Shown one piece after another: positions 16,384-28,042 of a stretch of DNA of 64,000 nucleotides. The translations under genes and the position numbers were made by a program. A model generated the notes under the pieces. That model was not told the DNA's origin. It saw only the letters and a list, made by a program, of their open reading frames with translations, and searched no databases. Source of the DNA: Demequina phytophila (lineage in GTDB: Bacteria; Actinomycetota; Actinomycetes; Actinomycetales; Demequinaceae); NCBI RefSeq assembly GCF_000971135.1, contig NZ_BBLW01000007.1:124001-188000 (forward strand), given 5' to 3'. The first letter of the stretch is position 1; each line of letters begins with the position of its first letter.

Positions 16384-17256
16384 ATGACGGGACCAGGGTG
16401 GCGGGCACGGCCGTCGGAGATCCTCCAGGTGCGCGAGGGCTTCGATCTCGGAGGCCTCGACACGGCCGCCACCCCCGGCTTCGACGGCGGCAAGGCGGAA
16501 GGCGAGGCCGCGATGGCCCGCCTGGGCGCCCGGCTGTCGGACCTCCAGGAGATGCTGTTCGCGGAGGGCCGCTCAGGCGGTACGCGGTCCGTGCTGCTGG
16601 TCCTCCAGGGCATGGACACCTCGGGGAAGGGAGGCATCTCACGGCACGTGCTCGGCATGGTCGACCCGCAGGGGGTGACCGTGCGCTCGTTCGGCGCCCC
16701 CACCGCCGAGGAGCTGCGGCACCACTACCTGTGGCGCGTGCGCCGCGCGCTCCCCCGCCCGGGGCACATCGGAGTGTTCGACCGCTCCCACTACGAGGAC
16801 GTGCTCATCGCTCGCGTCGAACGCCTGGTCGAGGGCGACCCGTGGGAGCGCCGCTACGCGGAGATCAACCGCTTCGAGCGGCACACGGCGGCCGCCGGCA
16901 TCACCGTGGTGAAGTGCGCGCTGATGATCTCTCCCGACGAGCAGCTCGCCCGCCTGGCCTCGCGCCTCGAACGTCCGGAGAAGTTCTGGAAGTACCACCC
17001 GAGCGACCTCGACGCGCGCGAACGCTGGGACGACTACATGCACGCCTACCAGGACGTGTTCGACGCCACCTCGACACCCGCGGCCCCCTGGCACGTGGTG
17101 CCCGCCGACCGGAAGTGGTACGCGCGGCTCGCGGTGACGCAGCTGCTGGTCGACACGCTCGAGGACCTGAACCTGGCGTGGCCCCCGGCAAGCTTCGACC
17201 TCGATGTCGAGCGAGCGCGCCTCCGCGCCGCGGCGGAGTCGAGCCTCACGGCTTAG
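16384..17256 (+). CDS. ppk2: Polyphosphate kinase 2 family protein
   Basis: The 290-residue protein matches the PPK2 family, which moves phosphate between polyphosphate and nucleotides. Walker A GMDTSGKGG is near 76-84. The Asp/Arg motif FDRSHYEDVL is near 132-141, followed by CALMISPDEQ and the lid-type FWKYHPSDLDAR. These fit a short single-domain PPK2; whether it prefers AMP, ADP or GDP cannot be told from sequence. It has a short leader with GGGAGGATGCG before the ATG. It converges on the AFG1-like gene with a 6-bp gap. Confidence 0.88.
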   Translation: MTGPGWRARPSEILQVREGFDLGGLDTAATPGFDGGKAEGEAAMARLGARLSDLQEMLFAEGRSGGTRSVLLVLQGMDTSGKGGISRHVLGMVDPQGVTVRSFGAPTAEELRHHYLWRVRRALPRPGHIGVFDRSHYEDVLIARVERLVEGDPWERRYAEINRFERHTAAAGITVVKCALMISPDEQLARLASRLERPEKFWKYHPSDLDARERWDDYMHAYQDVFDATSTPAAPWHVVPADRKWYARLAVTQLLVDTLEDLNLAWPPASFDLDVERARLRAAAESSLTA

Positions 17257-17262
17257 CGCGGC

Positions 17263-18261
17263 TCAGACCGGCCGCGTGTGCTCGAGCGCGGCGTGCGCCA
17301 TCGACTCGAGCCGTGACAGGGCGCGCAGGTACTTCTTGCGGTAGCCGCCCCGCATCATCTCGGGGGTGAAGACCTCCTGTAGCGACGCACCCGACGCCGT
17401 GACCACGGCGTCGCGGTCGTACAGCCGGTCCACCAGCGCGACGAGCCGCAGCGCCTGATTCTGGTCCTCGAGCGGCGTCACGTCGGTGATCGCCAGCGCG
17501 GCGATCCCGTCCACGTACGCGCCGTACCGGCTCGGATGCACCTCCACCAGGTCGGCGAGCAGCGCCGGCCACGCGGCGACCGCGCCGCGCGGCGCGGCCG
17601 CGACCGCCTCGACGGCCTCCGGTGACGCGGGCGCCGGGAAGTCGAGCGAGCCGCGGTGCCGGTAGTCGGGTCCGTCGATCCGCACGGTGGTGAACACGCG
17701 CGCGACGGCCTGGATCTCGCGCTGGAAGTCGTCGGCGGCGAAGCGCCCCTCGCCCAGAGCGTCGGGCAGGGTGTTGGAGGTCGCGGCGACGCAGGTGCCC
17801 GCGTCCGTCAGCTCGCGCATGAGGCGCGCCATGATGAGCGTGTCGCCGGGATCATCGAGCTCGAACTCGTCGATGCAGACCACGGAGAACGAGGACAACG
17901 CCTCGCGGGCCGCGATGAACCCGAGCGCCCCGACCAGGTTGGTGTACTCGACGAACGTGCCGAACACGGCCTTGCGCGGGCCGAGCGCGTGCGCGAGCGA
18001 CGCGAGCAGGTGGGTCTTGCCCACCCCGAAGCCGCCGTCGAGGTACAGGCCCACCCCGGGACCGCGCCGGGGCCGGAACCGGCGCAGATGCTCACCCGCG
18101 AACTCGCGCACCGCGGCCACCGCGGCGGCCTGCGACGGGTGCGCGGGGTCGGGGCGGTACGTCTCGAAGGAGGCGCGACCGAAGTGGGGCGGCGGCACCA
18201 GGCCCGCGATGAGGTCCTCCGGCGCGACCACGGGCCTGCGCCCGACCAGCTCGATGCTCAC
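17263..18261 (-). CDS. zapE: AFG1/ZapE-like cell division ATPase
   Basis: The 332-residue P-loop ATPase belongs to the AFG1/ZapE family. Walker A GGFGVGKTH is near 76-84 and Walker B VVCIDEFE near 127-134, with sensor ATSNTLPDALGEGRFAADDF. ZapE in Escherichia coli acts at the division ring; the actinobacterial homologue is usually annotated by this similarity only. The start with MSIELVGRRPVV is the first in-frame ATG. It follows gnd on the same strand but is separated from it by a strong terminator. Confidence 0.85.
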   Translation of the reverse strand: MSIELVGRRPVVAPEDLIAGLVPPPHFGRASFETYRPDPAHPSQAAAVAAVREFAGEHLRRFRPRRGPGVGLYLDGGFGVGKTHLLASLAHALGPRKAVFGTFVEYTNLVGALGFIAAREALSSFSVVCIDEFELDDPGDTLIMARLMRELTDAGTCVAATSNTLPDALGEGRFAADDFQREIQAVARVFTTVRIDGPDYRHRGSLDFPAPASPEAVEAVAAAPRGAVAAWPALLADLVEVHPSRYGAYVDGIAALAITDVTPLEDQNQALRLVALVDRLYDRDAVVTASGASLQEVFTPEMMRGGYRKKYLRALSRLESMAHAALEHTRPV

Positions 18262-18292
18262 GGCGCCCAGCCTAGGGGCCCGGGAGACGCGC

Positions 18293-18322
18293 GGGGCGCG
18301 CCGGGAGATCCCGGCGCGCCCC
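18293..18322 (-). terminator. gnd terminator, abutting a repeated motif copy
   Basis: A perfect 13-bp stem (GGGGCGCGCCGGG) with loop AGAT lies 18 bases after the gnd stop on the minus strand. The motif GCATCGTCCC begins at the very next base (18323). Confidence 0.75.
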
Positions 18323-18340
18323 GCATCGTCCCGTCCGCCG

Positions 18341-19777
18341 TTACGCGGAGATCTCGGTCCGGTCGCCCGACCACTGCGTGTGGAAGGTGCCGTCCATGTC
18401 GACGCGCTTGTAGGTGTGCGCGCCGAAGAAGTCGCGCTGACCCTGGATCAGCGCGGCCGGCAGGCGCTCGGCACGCAGCGAGTCGTAGTACGACAGCGAC
18501 GAGGAGAACGCCGGGGCGGGCACGCCGGTGAGCGCGGCCTGCGCGACCACGCGGCGCCACGCGCCCACACCGTTGGCGATCGCGTCGGAGAAGTACGGGT
18601 CCACCAGCAGCGTCGGCAGGTCCGCGTCGCGCTGGAACGCGTCGGTGATGCGGTCGAGGAAGCGGGCCCGGATGATGCACCCGGCGCGCCAGATCTTCGC
18701 CATGTCGCCCAGCGTGATGTCCCAGCCGAACTCCTCGGAGGCGGCGCGGATCTGGTCGAAGCCCTGCGCGTACGCGACCACCTTGGACGCGTAGAGCGCG
18801 AGGCGGACGTCCTCGATGAAGCCCTCACGGTTGTTGATGTGGAAGTCGCCGGTCGACGCGGTGAGCACGTCGCGCGCCGCGGCACGCTGCGCCACCTGCG
18901 AGGAGATCGCGCGGGCGAACGTGGCCTCGGCGATGCCGGTGACGGGGACGCCCAGGTCGAGCGCGGACTTCACGGTCCAGCGGCCGGTGCCCTTCTGGCC
19001 CGCCTCGTCCTTGATGACGTCGACGAGCGCCTTGCCGGTCGTGGCGTCGGTCTGACGCAGGACCTCCGCGGTGATCTCGATCAGGAAGGACTCGAGGTCG
19101 CCCTGGTTCCACTCGGCGAAGATGTCCGCGATCTCGGCGGGCTCGAGGTCCAGGCCGGTCCGCAGCAGGTCGTACGCCTCGCCGATGAGCTGCATGTCGG
19201 CGTACTCGATGCCGTTGTGCACCATCTTGACGAAGTGGCCGGCGCCGTCGGGGCCGATGTGCACGCAGCACGGCGTGCCGTCCTCGGCCTTCGCGGAGAT
19301 CTTCTCGAGGATCGGGCCGAGCGTCACGTACGACTCGGCGGGGCCGCCGGGCATGATCGACGGGCCGAGCAGCGCGCCCTCCTCACCGCCGGAGACGCCG
19401 GAGCCCACGAAGTGGAGGCCCTTGGCGGCGAGGTCCTTCTCGCGGCGCATGGTGTCGGTGTAGAGCGCGTTGCCCGCGTCCACGATGATGTCGCCCTTCT
19501 CCAGCAGCCCGGTGAGCTGCTCGATGACGGCGTCGGTGGGGCCGCCGGCCTGCACCATGATCACGACGGTGCGCGGCACCTGCAGCGACGCGACGAACTC
19601 CTCGAGCGTCTCCGAGCCGATGAACGTGCCCTCGTCGCCGTGATCGGCGATCAGCGAGCGCATCTTCTCGGGCGAGCGGTTGTGCACCGCCACCGTGAAT
19701 CCGTTGCGAGCAAAGTTGCGGGCCAGGTTGCGGCCCATGACCGCGAGGCCGGTCACACCGATCTGAGCGAGCGCCAT
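18341..19777 (-). CDS. gnd: 6-phosphogluconate dehydrogenase (NADP+, decarboxylating)
   Basis: The 478-residue product is the long form of 6PGDH, which makes ribulose 5-phosphate, CO2 and NADPH in the pentose phosphate pathway. The Rossmann motif (IGVTGLAVMGRNLA), substrate loop GVSGGEEGALLGPSIMPGG near 127-145 and catalytic HNGIEYADMQLIGE are visible. AAGGATGG precedes the ATG at 19777, and the length matches GndA-type enzymes. It is transcribed alone, with a terminator downstream. Confidence 0.95.
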   Translation of the reverse strand: MALAQIGVTGLAVMGRNLARNFARNGFTVAVHNRSPEKMRSLIADHGDEGTFIGSETLEEFVASLQVPRTVVIMVQAGGPTDAVIEQLTGLLEKGDIIVDAGNALYTDTMRREKDLAAKGLHFVGSGVSGGEEGALLGPSIMPGGPAESYVTLGPILEKISAKAEDGTPCCVHIGPDGAGHFVKMVHNGIEYADMQLIGEAYDLLRTGLDLEPAEIADIFAEWNQGDLESFLIEITAEVLRQTDATTGKALVDVIKDEAGQKGTGRWTVKSALDLGVPVTGIAEATFARAISSQVAQRAAARDVLTASTGDFHINNREGFIEDVRLALYASKVVAYAQGFDQIRAASEEFGWDITLGDMAKIWRAGCIIRARFLDRITDAFQRDADLPTLLVDPYFSDAIANGVGAWRRVVAQAALTGVPAPAFSSSLSYYDSLRAERLPAALIQGQRDFFGAHTYKRVDMDGTFHTQWSGDRTEISA

Positions 19778-19882
19778 CGTCCATCCTTCAAGGGAGGTTG
19801 CCGGGGTACGAAGCCAGCCTAGACGCTCGCATCGAGCGTGGCGTACGCCGGCGGCAGGGGCCCCCGGGCATAGGCTCCGCTT

Positions 19883-20437
19883 ATGGCCAGCGATCTCAGC
19901 GAGGCGCCTGCGGACTTCCGCGAGGCGCTCCTGTCGTTGCGCGACGCCCCCACGCACCCGTCCGTGCGCCTCACCGAGGTGCCGGCTCCGCACCGCATCG
20001 CCCCGTACGCCGCCGCGATCAGCGGCGAGATCGAGGATCTCGAGGCGTCGGGTCGGTTCGTGATCCTTCACGACCCCGCCGGCCAGGCGGCGTGGGAGGG
20101 GACGATGCGCATCGTCGCCCTCGTGAAGGCGTCGGCCGATCCCGAGATCGGCCGCGACGAGCTGTGGGGCGACGTCGCGTGGTCGTGGCTGTCGGAGTCG
20201 CTCGCGGGCGCGCCCCACCGCGCGCGCGGCGGTACCGTGACCAAGGTGACCTCGCAGTCTTTCGGTGAGATGGGCGACCGACCGGACGAGGTCAACATCG
20301 AGCTACGGGCGTCCTGGACGCCCACCACCACCGATCTGGCCCCGCACATCGCGGCGTGGACGGATCTCATGGCAGCGTGCGCCGGCGTCCCCCCGACGCC
20401 GCACGGCGTCCGCACCCTGCCGGGAAGGACCCAGTGA
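19883..20437 (+). CDS. DUF3000 domain protein
   Basis: The 184-residue protein matches the actinobacterial DUF3000 family, which is regularly found before an RNase D-like gene (Rv2680-Rv2681 in M. tuberculosis). No function is established. The ATG has no RBS; a TAGGCT hexamer (19871-19876) lies six bases upstream, as expected for a leaderless transcript. The stop overlaps the next start (GTGA). A 16-bp perfect palindrome made of two opposed motif copies lies inside it (20101-20116). Confidence 0.82.
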   Translation: MASDLSEAPADFREALLSLRDAPTHPSVRLTEVPAPHRIAPYAAAISGEIEDLEASGRFVILHDPAGQAAWEGTMRIVALVKASADPEIGRDELWGDVAWSWLSESLAGAPHRARGGTVTKVTSQSFGEMGDRPDEVNIELRASWTPTTTDLAPHIAAWTDLMAACAGVPPTPHGVRTLPGRTQ

Positions 20438-21708
20438 CCGAGCCGACCGCCGCATCGTCCATCACGGACGATGCGCCCGCCGCCATCCCGCTCACCGCAC
20501 CCGCGGACGGCGTGCCCCCCATCATCGACACACCCGAGGCGCTCGCCGAGGCCTGCGCCGCGTTCGCCGCGGGCACCGGCCCGGTGGCGGCCGACGCCGA
20601 GCGCGCCTCCGGCTTCCGGTACGGCCAGGGCACCTACCTCGCGCAGTTCAAGCGCGAGGGCGCCGGCATCGCGCTGATCGACACGGCGGCGCTGCCCGAC
20701 CTGTCGAGCTTCGGCGAGGCGCTCGGCGACGCCGAGTGGATCTTCCATGCCGCGAGCCAGGACCTGCCCGGCATGCGCGACCTCGGCATGACCCCCGCCA
20801 AGGTCTTCGACACCGAGCTGGGCGCGCGCCTGCTCGGGTGGCCGCGCGTGGGGTTGGCCGCCGTGGTCGAGCGCGAGCTCGGCTTCGCGCTCGCCAAGGA
20901 GCACTCGGCGCAGGACTGGTCCACGCGACCGCTCCCCCACGACTGGCTGGTCTACGCGGCGCTCGACGTCGAGGTGCTGCTCGACCTGCGCGACCGCCTC
21001 GCGGGCCACCTTGAGTCCGCGGGCAAGCTCGACTGGGCCGAGCAGGAGTTCGAGGCCGTCCGCCTCGCTCCCCCGCCTGAGCCGCGCGAAGAGCCCTGGC
21101 GTCGCACGTCGGGCTCGCACCTGGTGCGCGACCAGCGCGGCCTCGCGATCGTGCGCTCCCTCTGGGAGGCGCGGGACAAGGAGGCGCGCCGCCGCGACGT
21201 CTCGCCGGGACGCGTGCTGCGGGACCAGGCGATCGTCGCGGCCGCGCAGGCCAAGCCCGCCACGCTCGACGCGCTCCTCGGGGTGCGCGAGTTCCAGTCC
21301 AAGGGCACCAAGCGCCGCGCACCCCAGTGGTACCAGGCCATCGAGGCGGCCATGGCGCTGCCCGACAAGGCCCTGCCGTCGCGCCGCGCGCCCCAGGGCG
21401 ACGGCCCGCCGCAGCAGCGCATGTGGAAGGACAAGCGCCCGGAGGCGTTCGCCCGCCTGACCGCGGCTCGCGAACGGATCACGACCCTGGTCGAGCGGCT
21501 CGAGATCCCCGCCGAGAACCTCCTCCAGCCGGACGCGCTGCGCCGCACGTGCTGGGAGTACGCCGACGGCGGCGAGCCGTGGATCCGCGACTTCCTCGCG
21601 GGCCGCGGGGCTCGCGCGTGGCAGATCGACCTGGTCGCGCCGGAGCTCGCCGAGGCGTTCGCCGCCCCTGCCGCGCCCTCGACCGCGGCGACCTCGACGG
21701 AGGCCTGA
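20434..21708 (+). CDS. rnd: RNase D-like 3'-5' exonuclease with HRDC domain
   Basis: The 424-residue protein has a DEDD exonuclease domain: VAADAERASGF (Exo I, Asp-x-Glu), ALIDTAALPD, WIFHAASQDLPGM (Exo II region) and DWLVYAALDVEVLLDL (Exo III, Tyr and Asp). An HRDC-type helical region follows. RNase D trims tRNA and other RNA 3' ends. The GTG start (20434) overlaps the DUF3000 stop, with AAGGA upstream. An unusual Ala/Ser/Thr/Asp linker forms the first 25 residues and contains an inverted pair of the repeated motif. It is the second gene of a coupled pair. Confidence 0.85.
   Translation: MTEPTAASSITDDAPAAIPLTAPADGVPPIIDTPEALAEACAAFAAGTGPVAADAERASGFRYGQGTYLAQFKREGAGIALIDTAALPDLSSFGEALGDAEWIFHAASQDLPGMRDLGMTPAKVFDTELGARLLGWPRVGLAAVVERELGFALAKEHSAQDWSTRPLPHDWLVYAALDVEVLLDLRDRLAGHLESAGKLDWAEQEFEAVRLAPPPEPREEPWRRTSGSHLVRDQRGLAIVRSLWEARDKEARRRDVSPGRVLRDQAIVAAAQAKPATLDALLGVREFQSKGTKRRAPQWYQAIEAAMALPDKALPSRRAPQGDGPPQQRMWKDKRPEAFARLTAARERITTLVERLEIPAENLLQPDALRRTCWEYADGGEPWIRDFLAGRGARAWQIDLVAPELAEAFAAPAAPSTAATSTEA
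20452..20474. repeat. Inverted pair of the iterated motif, 5-base loop
   Basis: GCATCGTCC (20452-20460) and GGACGATGC (20466-20474) face each other across ATCAC, forming a perfect 9-bp hairpin 18 bases inside the RNase D gene. The coding strand reads Ala-Ser-Ser-Ile-Thr-Asp-Asp-Ala. Confidence 0.85.
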
Positions 21709-21770
21709 GCCCGCGCATCGTCCCCTCGCCCGCGCGCATCGGCTTCTCCGCGCGCCACGGGGAAGTCGGA

Positions 21771-21895
21771 GACGGTTTCCGCGGATCCAGGATTCCTGCG
21801 GGGAGATCAGCGACGTGAGCTCGGCCTTGGCGCGGCCGCGTCGCTCAGTTCCCCATGGGAACCGCGGATGGTGCGAAACCGTCGCTGGTCTCCCC
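21771..21895. ncRNA. Candidate structured RNA between the RNase D gene and dxs
   Basis: The 227-bp gap between these convergent genes is the longest in the window. An outer 16-bp stem pairs 21800-21815 with 21880-21895 (one G-U). Two arms are stacked directly inside it: 21816-21847, closed by TGAGC/GCTCA with an inner CGGCC/GGCCG, and 21848-21862, GTTCCC-CAT-GGGAAC. An alternative helix, GACGGTTTC (21771-21779) with GAAACCGTC (21875-21883), is mutually exclusive with the outer stem. The element may be a complex bidirectional terminator or an independent RNA. The strand is not known and no promoter is evident. Confidence 0.4.
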
Positions 21896-21935
21896 AGACG
21901 GGGCGCGCAGCCGGGCAGCGCGCCAGCCCCGCCCC

Positions 21936-23798
21936 TCAGTCCTGCTGCAGCGCCGCCAGGGTCTCCGCCGCGATGGCGCTCGGGTCCAGCCCCAGCTCGT
22001 CCACCAGCTGCGCACGCGACGCGTGCTGCAGGAACTCGCGCGGGATGCCGTGGTGAGCCCACGCGGCACCCAGCCCGGCGAGCCGCGCGTACTGCGCCCA
22101 CTCCTCGCCGATGCCCGCGTCGGTGAGCCCGTCCTCGACCGTGACCACCAGCTCCGCACCGGCGACCAGCTCGGCCAGCCCGGACGGCACGGGATGCACC
22201 CAGGTCGCCGTCGCGGCGACCGTGTCGATGCCGTCCGCGGCGATCTTCTCCGCCGCCTCGACGGCCGTGCGCGCCATCGATCCGAGGCCCACCACCACCA
22301 CACGGGGCGCGTCGCCGTGCTCGGCGAGCACGTCCAGCTCCCCGACCGACCGGAGCGCGGGCAGGGGCTCCGCGACCGCGCCCTTGGGGTAGCGCACCAC
22401 CGTGGGCGCGTCCTCGACGTCGATCGCGTCGCGGAACGCCTGGCGCAGCGTGGCCTCGTCGCGCGGCGCGGCGAGCCGCAGCCCGGGGACGTGACGCAGC
22501 AGCGCCATGTCCCACATGCCGTTGTGGCTGGGGCCGTCGTCGCCCGTGAGCCCGGCCCTGTCCAGCATGAACGTCACGCCGGCACGGTGCAGCGCCACGT
22601 CCATGAGCAGCTGGTCGAACGCGCGGTTGAGGAACGTCGCGTAGACGGCGACCACCGGGTGCAGGCCCGCGTACGCGAGGCCTGCGGCGCTGGTGACCGC
22701 GTGCTGCTCCGCGATGCCCACGTCGATCACGCGCGACGGGTAGGCGTCGGCGAACGGCTGCAGCCCCACGGGCGCCAGCATGGCCGCGGTGATCGCGACC
22801 ACGTCGGGACGGTCCTCCGCGACCGCGCAGATCTCGTCGGCGAACACGGACGTCCACCCGAAGCGCGACGGCTCGATGGGCAGCCCCGTCTCAGGGTGGA
22901 TCTTGCCCACCGCGTGGAAGCGGTCGGCGACGTCCTGCTCGGCCGGCGTGTAGCCGCGCCCCTTCTCGGTGAGCACGTGCACGATCACGGGCCCGGCGAA
23001 GTCGTGCGCCTGGTGCAGCGCCCGCTCGACGTGGCGCAGGTCGTGCCCGTCGATGGGGCCGATGTACTTGAGCCCCAGGTCGGAGAACACGCCGTCGTCG
23101 GTCAGCAGCCCCTTGAGCGCCCGCTTGCCGTGCATGACGGTCTGGTAGGTCCACCCGCGCAGCCGGCCGCGCCCCTGGAACGTGCGCTTGCCCCAGCCCA
23201 GGAACTCCTCGTAGCGGCGGTCGACGCGGATGGTGTCGAGCTTGCGCGCGAGCCCGCCGATGGTGGGCGCGTACGAGCGCCCGTTGTCGTTGATGACCAC
23301 CACGACGCGGTCCTGCGACGCGCCCAGCGAGTTGAGCGCCTCCCATGCCATGCCGCCCGTGAGCGCACCGTCGCCGATCACGGCCACGGTGGACCGCTCC
23401 GTCTCGCCACGCAGCGTGTGGCCGCGTGCGATGCCGGCCGCCCAGGACAGCGCGGTGGACGCGTGCGAGTTCTCGACGATGTCGTGCACGCTCTCGTGAC
23501 GGTCCGGGTAGCCGGACAGGCCGCCGCGGCGGCGCAGCGTGGAGAAGTCGTGGCGTCCCGTGAGCAGCTTGTGCACGTACGACTGGTGGCCCGTGTCGAA
23601 CACGATCGAGTCGTGCGGCGAGTGGAACACGCGGTGGATGCCGATGGTGAGCTCGACCACGCCCAGGTTCGGGCCCAGATGCCCGCCGGTGCGGGACACG
23701 TTGTCGACCAGGAAGTCGCGGATCTCGCCTGAGAGCTCCGCCAGCTCCTCGTAGGTCAGCCCGCGCAGATCACGCGGCGACCCGATGCGCTCCAGCAC
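21936..23798 (-). CDS. dxs: 1-deoxy-D-xylulose-5-phosphate synthase
   Basis: The 620-residue thiamine diphosphate enzyme joins pyruvate and glyceraldehyde 3-phosphate in the first step of the MEP isoprenoid pathway. The transketolase-like ThDP motif GDGALTGGMAWEALN is near 140-155, with NDN further on. The catalytic Glu is in DVGIAEQHAVT near 365, and DGPSHNGMWD is visible. The GTG at 23798 is chosen because GAGGAG lies six bases upstream; the frame runs further but is not conserved. It is separated from acnA by a terminator. The same neighbourhood (RNase D, dxs1) occurs in M. tuberculosis. Confidence 0.95.
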   Translation of the reverse strand: MLERIGSPRDLRGLTYEELAELSGEIRDFLVDNVSRTGGHLGPNLGVVELTIGIHRVFHSPHDSIVFDTGHQSYVHKLLTGRHDFSTLRRRGGLSGYPDRHESVHDIVENSHASTALSWAAGIARGHTLRGETERSTVAVIGDGALTGGMAWEALNSLGASQDRVVVVINDNGRSYAPTIGGLARKLDTIRVDRRYEEFLGWGKRTFQGRGRLRGWTYQTVMHGKRALKGLLTDDGVFSDLGLKYIGPIDGHDLRHVERALHQAHDFAGPVIVHVLTEKGRGYTPAEQDVADRFHAVGKIHPETGLPIEPSRFGWTSVFADEICAVAEDRPDVVAITAAMLAPVGLQPFADAYPSRVIDVGIAEQHAVTSAAGLAYAGLHPVVAVYATFLNRAFDQLLMDVALHRAGVTFMLDRAGLTGDDGPSHNGMWDMALLRHVPGLRLAAPRDEATLRQAFRDAIDVEDAPTVVRYPKGAVAEPLPALRSVGELDVLAEHGDAPRVVVVGLGSMARTAVEAAEKIAADGIDTVAATATWVHPVPSGLAELVAGAELVVTVEDGLTDAGIGEEWAQYARLAGLGAAWAHHGIPREFLQHASRAQLVDELGLDPSAIAAETLAALQQD

Positions 23799-23915
23799 CC
23801 GTTGCTCCTCACTCGTTGTTGACGTTCCACTGTACGGCCTCCCGGTCCCGCCGCCCGGCGCGCCGGGCCCGTGCCGGGGACGATGCGCGGGTCGCCCTCC
23901 GTACAAGACGACCGC

Positions 23916-23945
23916 GGCCCCGCCCGGCTCATGCCGGGCGGGGCC
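23916..23945 (-). terminator. acnA terminator
   Basis: A perfect 13-bp stem (GGCCCCGCCCGGC) with loop TCAT begins 17 bases after the acnA stop. No long U-run follows. A GGGGACGATGCGCGGG copy lies about 30 bases beyond it. Confidence 0.7.
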
Positions 23946-23962
23946 GTCGGGGCCGCGTGCCG

Positions 23963-26758
<2,796 letters not shown>

Positions 26759-26845
26759 GCGTCTCCTCCGTGTGGGGTCTCCCGGCGATGGGTCTGGGGC
26801 CATCCTATCCACCCCGGTACGGCCGCCGTTCCCCCACCCGCGGCG

Positions 26846-28042
26846 CTATCCGCGCACGAACGTCGCGACCGTCTCCACGTGGTGCGTCATGGGGAACAGG
26901 TCGAACGCCTGGGCCTCCTCGAGCGCGTAGCCGTGGTGACCCAGCAGGGCGGTGTCGCGGGCCAGCGCGACCGGGTCGCAGGCCACGTAGACCACCCGCG
27001 CGGCGTTGGCGCCCGCGACCGCGTCCAGCGTCTTCGCGCCCGCGCCGGAGCGCGGCGGGTCGAGCACCACCACGTCGGCGGTCACCCCGGTGCCGGACAG
27101 GAACGCGCGGGTGTCCCCGTGGACGATGCGGGCGCCGGGGAGCCCGTGGGCGTTGCGGCGCGCGTCGCGGGAGGCGCGTGCGTCGGCCTCGACCGATGTG
27201 ACGTCCCGGCCGGTCGTGGCGAGCGGCACCGTGAACAGCCCCGCGCCGGCGTACAGGTCCAGCACCCGCTCGCCGTCGCCCACCCGCGACAGCACCGCGT
27301 CGACCAGCACCGCGGGCGCGTCGACGTGCACCTGCCAGAAGCCCTCGACGTCCACCTGGTACGTCCACTCCCCGTGCGTGGTCGCGACCGTCTCGCGGAC
27401 CCGGCGCGGGGCGTTGTCCCGACGGTCGGGTCGGCCGCCCTTCCACGGGACCCCGTCGACCACGAGTCGAGGCGCGTCGCCGCCGGGCGCGACGCCCTGC
27501 AGATGGCTGCCGGCGGGGAACCGCGTCGACAGCAGCAGCTCCTCGAGCGCCGGCGCGGCGATCGGCAGCGACGCGAGGGGCCGCAGCTCGCGCGAGCGGT
27601 GCAGGTGCATCGAGGCCCGCCCGTCGGGCCCCGCGACCGCGGTCACCCGCGTGCGGTAGCCCAACCCGGCCCGGGCATCGTCCCCCGGGGCCGCGTGGAC
27701 GTCGCCGGGGAACTCACGGTCGGCGAACCGGACGAAGGCCTCGCGGAGCACGTCGTGCTTCCAGCGCCGCTGCGCGGGCAGCGCGACGTGCGCGAGCTCT
27801 CCCCCGCCGATGCCACCGGGGCCGGCCTCCGGCCACGGCGACTCGACGCGGTCGGGCGAGGGGCTGAGGATCTCGACGGCATCGGCACGCCACAGCCGGG
27901 CGGCGTCGCCGGCCTCCGTGAGGCGGGCGCGGACCCGCTCCCCCGGCAGCGCGTGCCGGACGAACACCACGCGGCCCTCGTGGCGGGCGACGCAGTGGCC
28001 GCCGTGCGCGACGGCGCCGATCTCGAGCTCGATGTCAGCCAC
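26846..28042 (-). CDS. TrmA/RumA-type RNA (uracil-5) methyltransferase
   Basis: The 398-residue protein has an N-terminal TRAM RNA-binding domain (first 60 residues). A SAM-dependent methyltransferase domain follows, with DLYAGAGLFT near 262, VVLDPPRSGAG and the catalytic-cysteine motif VYVACDPVALARD (Cys near 355). The family makes 5-methyluridine in tRNA or rRNA; which target is used cannot be told. Its ATG overlaps the end of the upstream permease gene by eight bases. The same pairing occurs as Rv2689c-Rv2690c in M. tuberculosis. Two motif copies are inside (27121, 27675). Confidence 0.85.
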   Translation of the reverse strand: MADIELEIGAVAHGGHCVARHEGRVVFVRHALPGERVRARLTEAGDAARLWRADAVEILSPSPDRVESPWPEAGPGGIGGGELAHVALPAQRRWKHDVLREAFVRFADREFPGDVHAAPGDDARAGLGYRTRVTAVAGPDGRASMHLHRSRELRPLASLPIAAPALEELLLSTRFPAGSHLQGVAPGGDAPRLVVDGVPWKGGRPDRRDNAPRRVRETVATTHGEWTYQVDVEGFWQVHVDAPAVLVDAVLSRVGDGERVLDLYAGAGLFTVPLATTGRDVTSVEADARASRDARRNAHGLPGARIVHGDTRAFLSGTGVTADVVVLDPPRSGAGAKTLDAVAGANAARVVYVACDPVALARDTALLGHHGYALEEAQAFDLFPMTHHVETVATFVRG

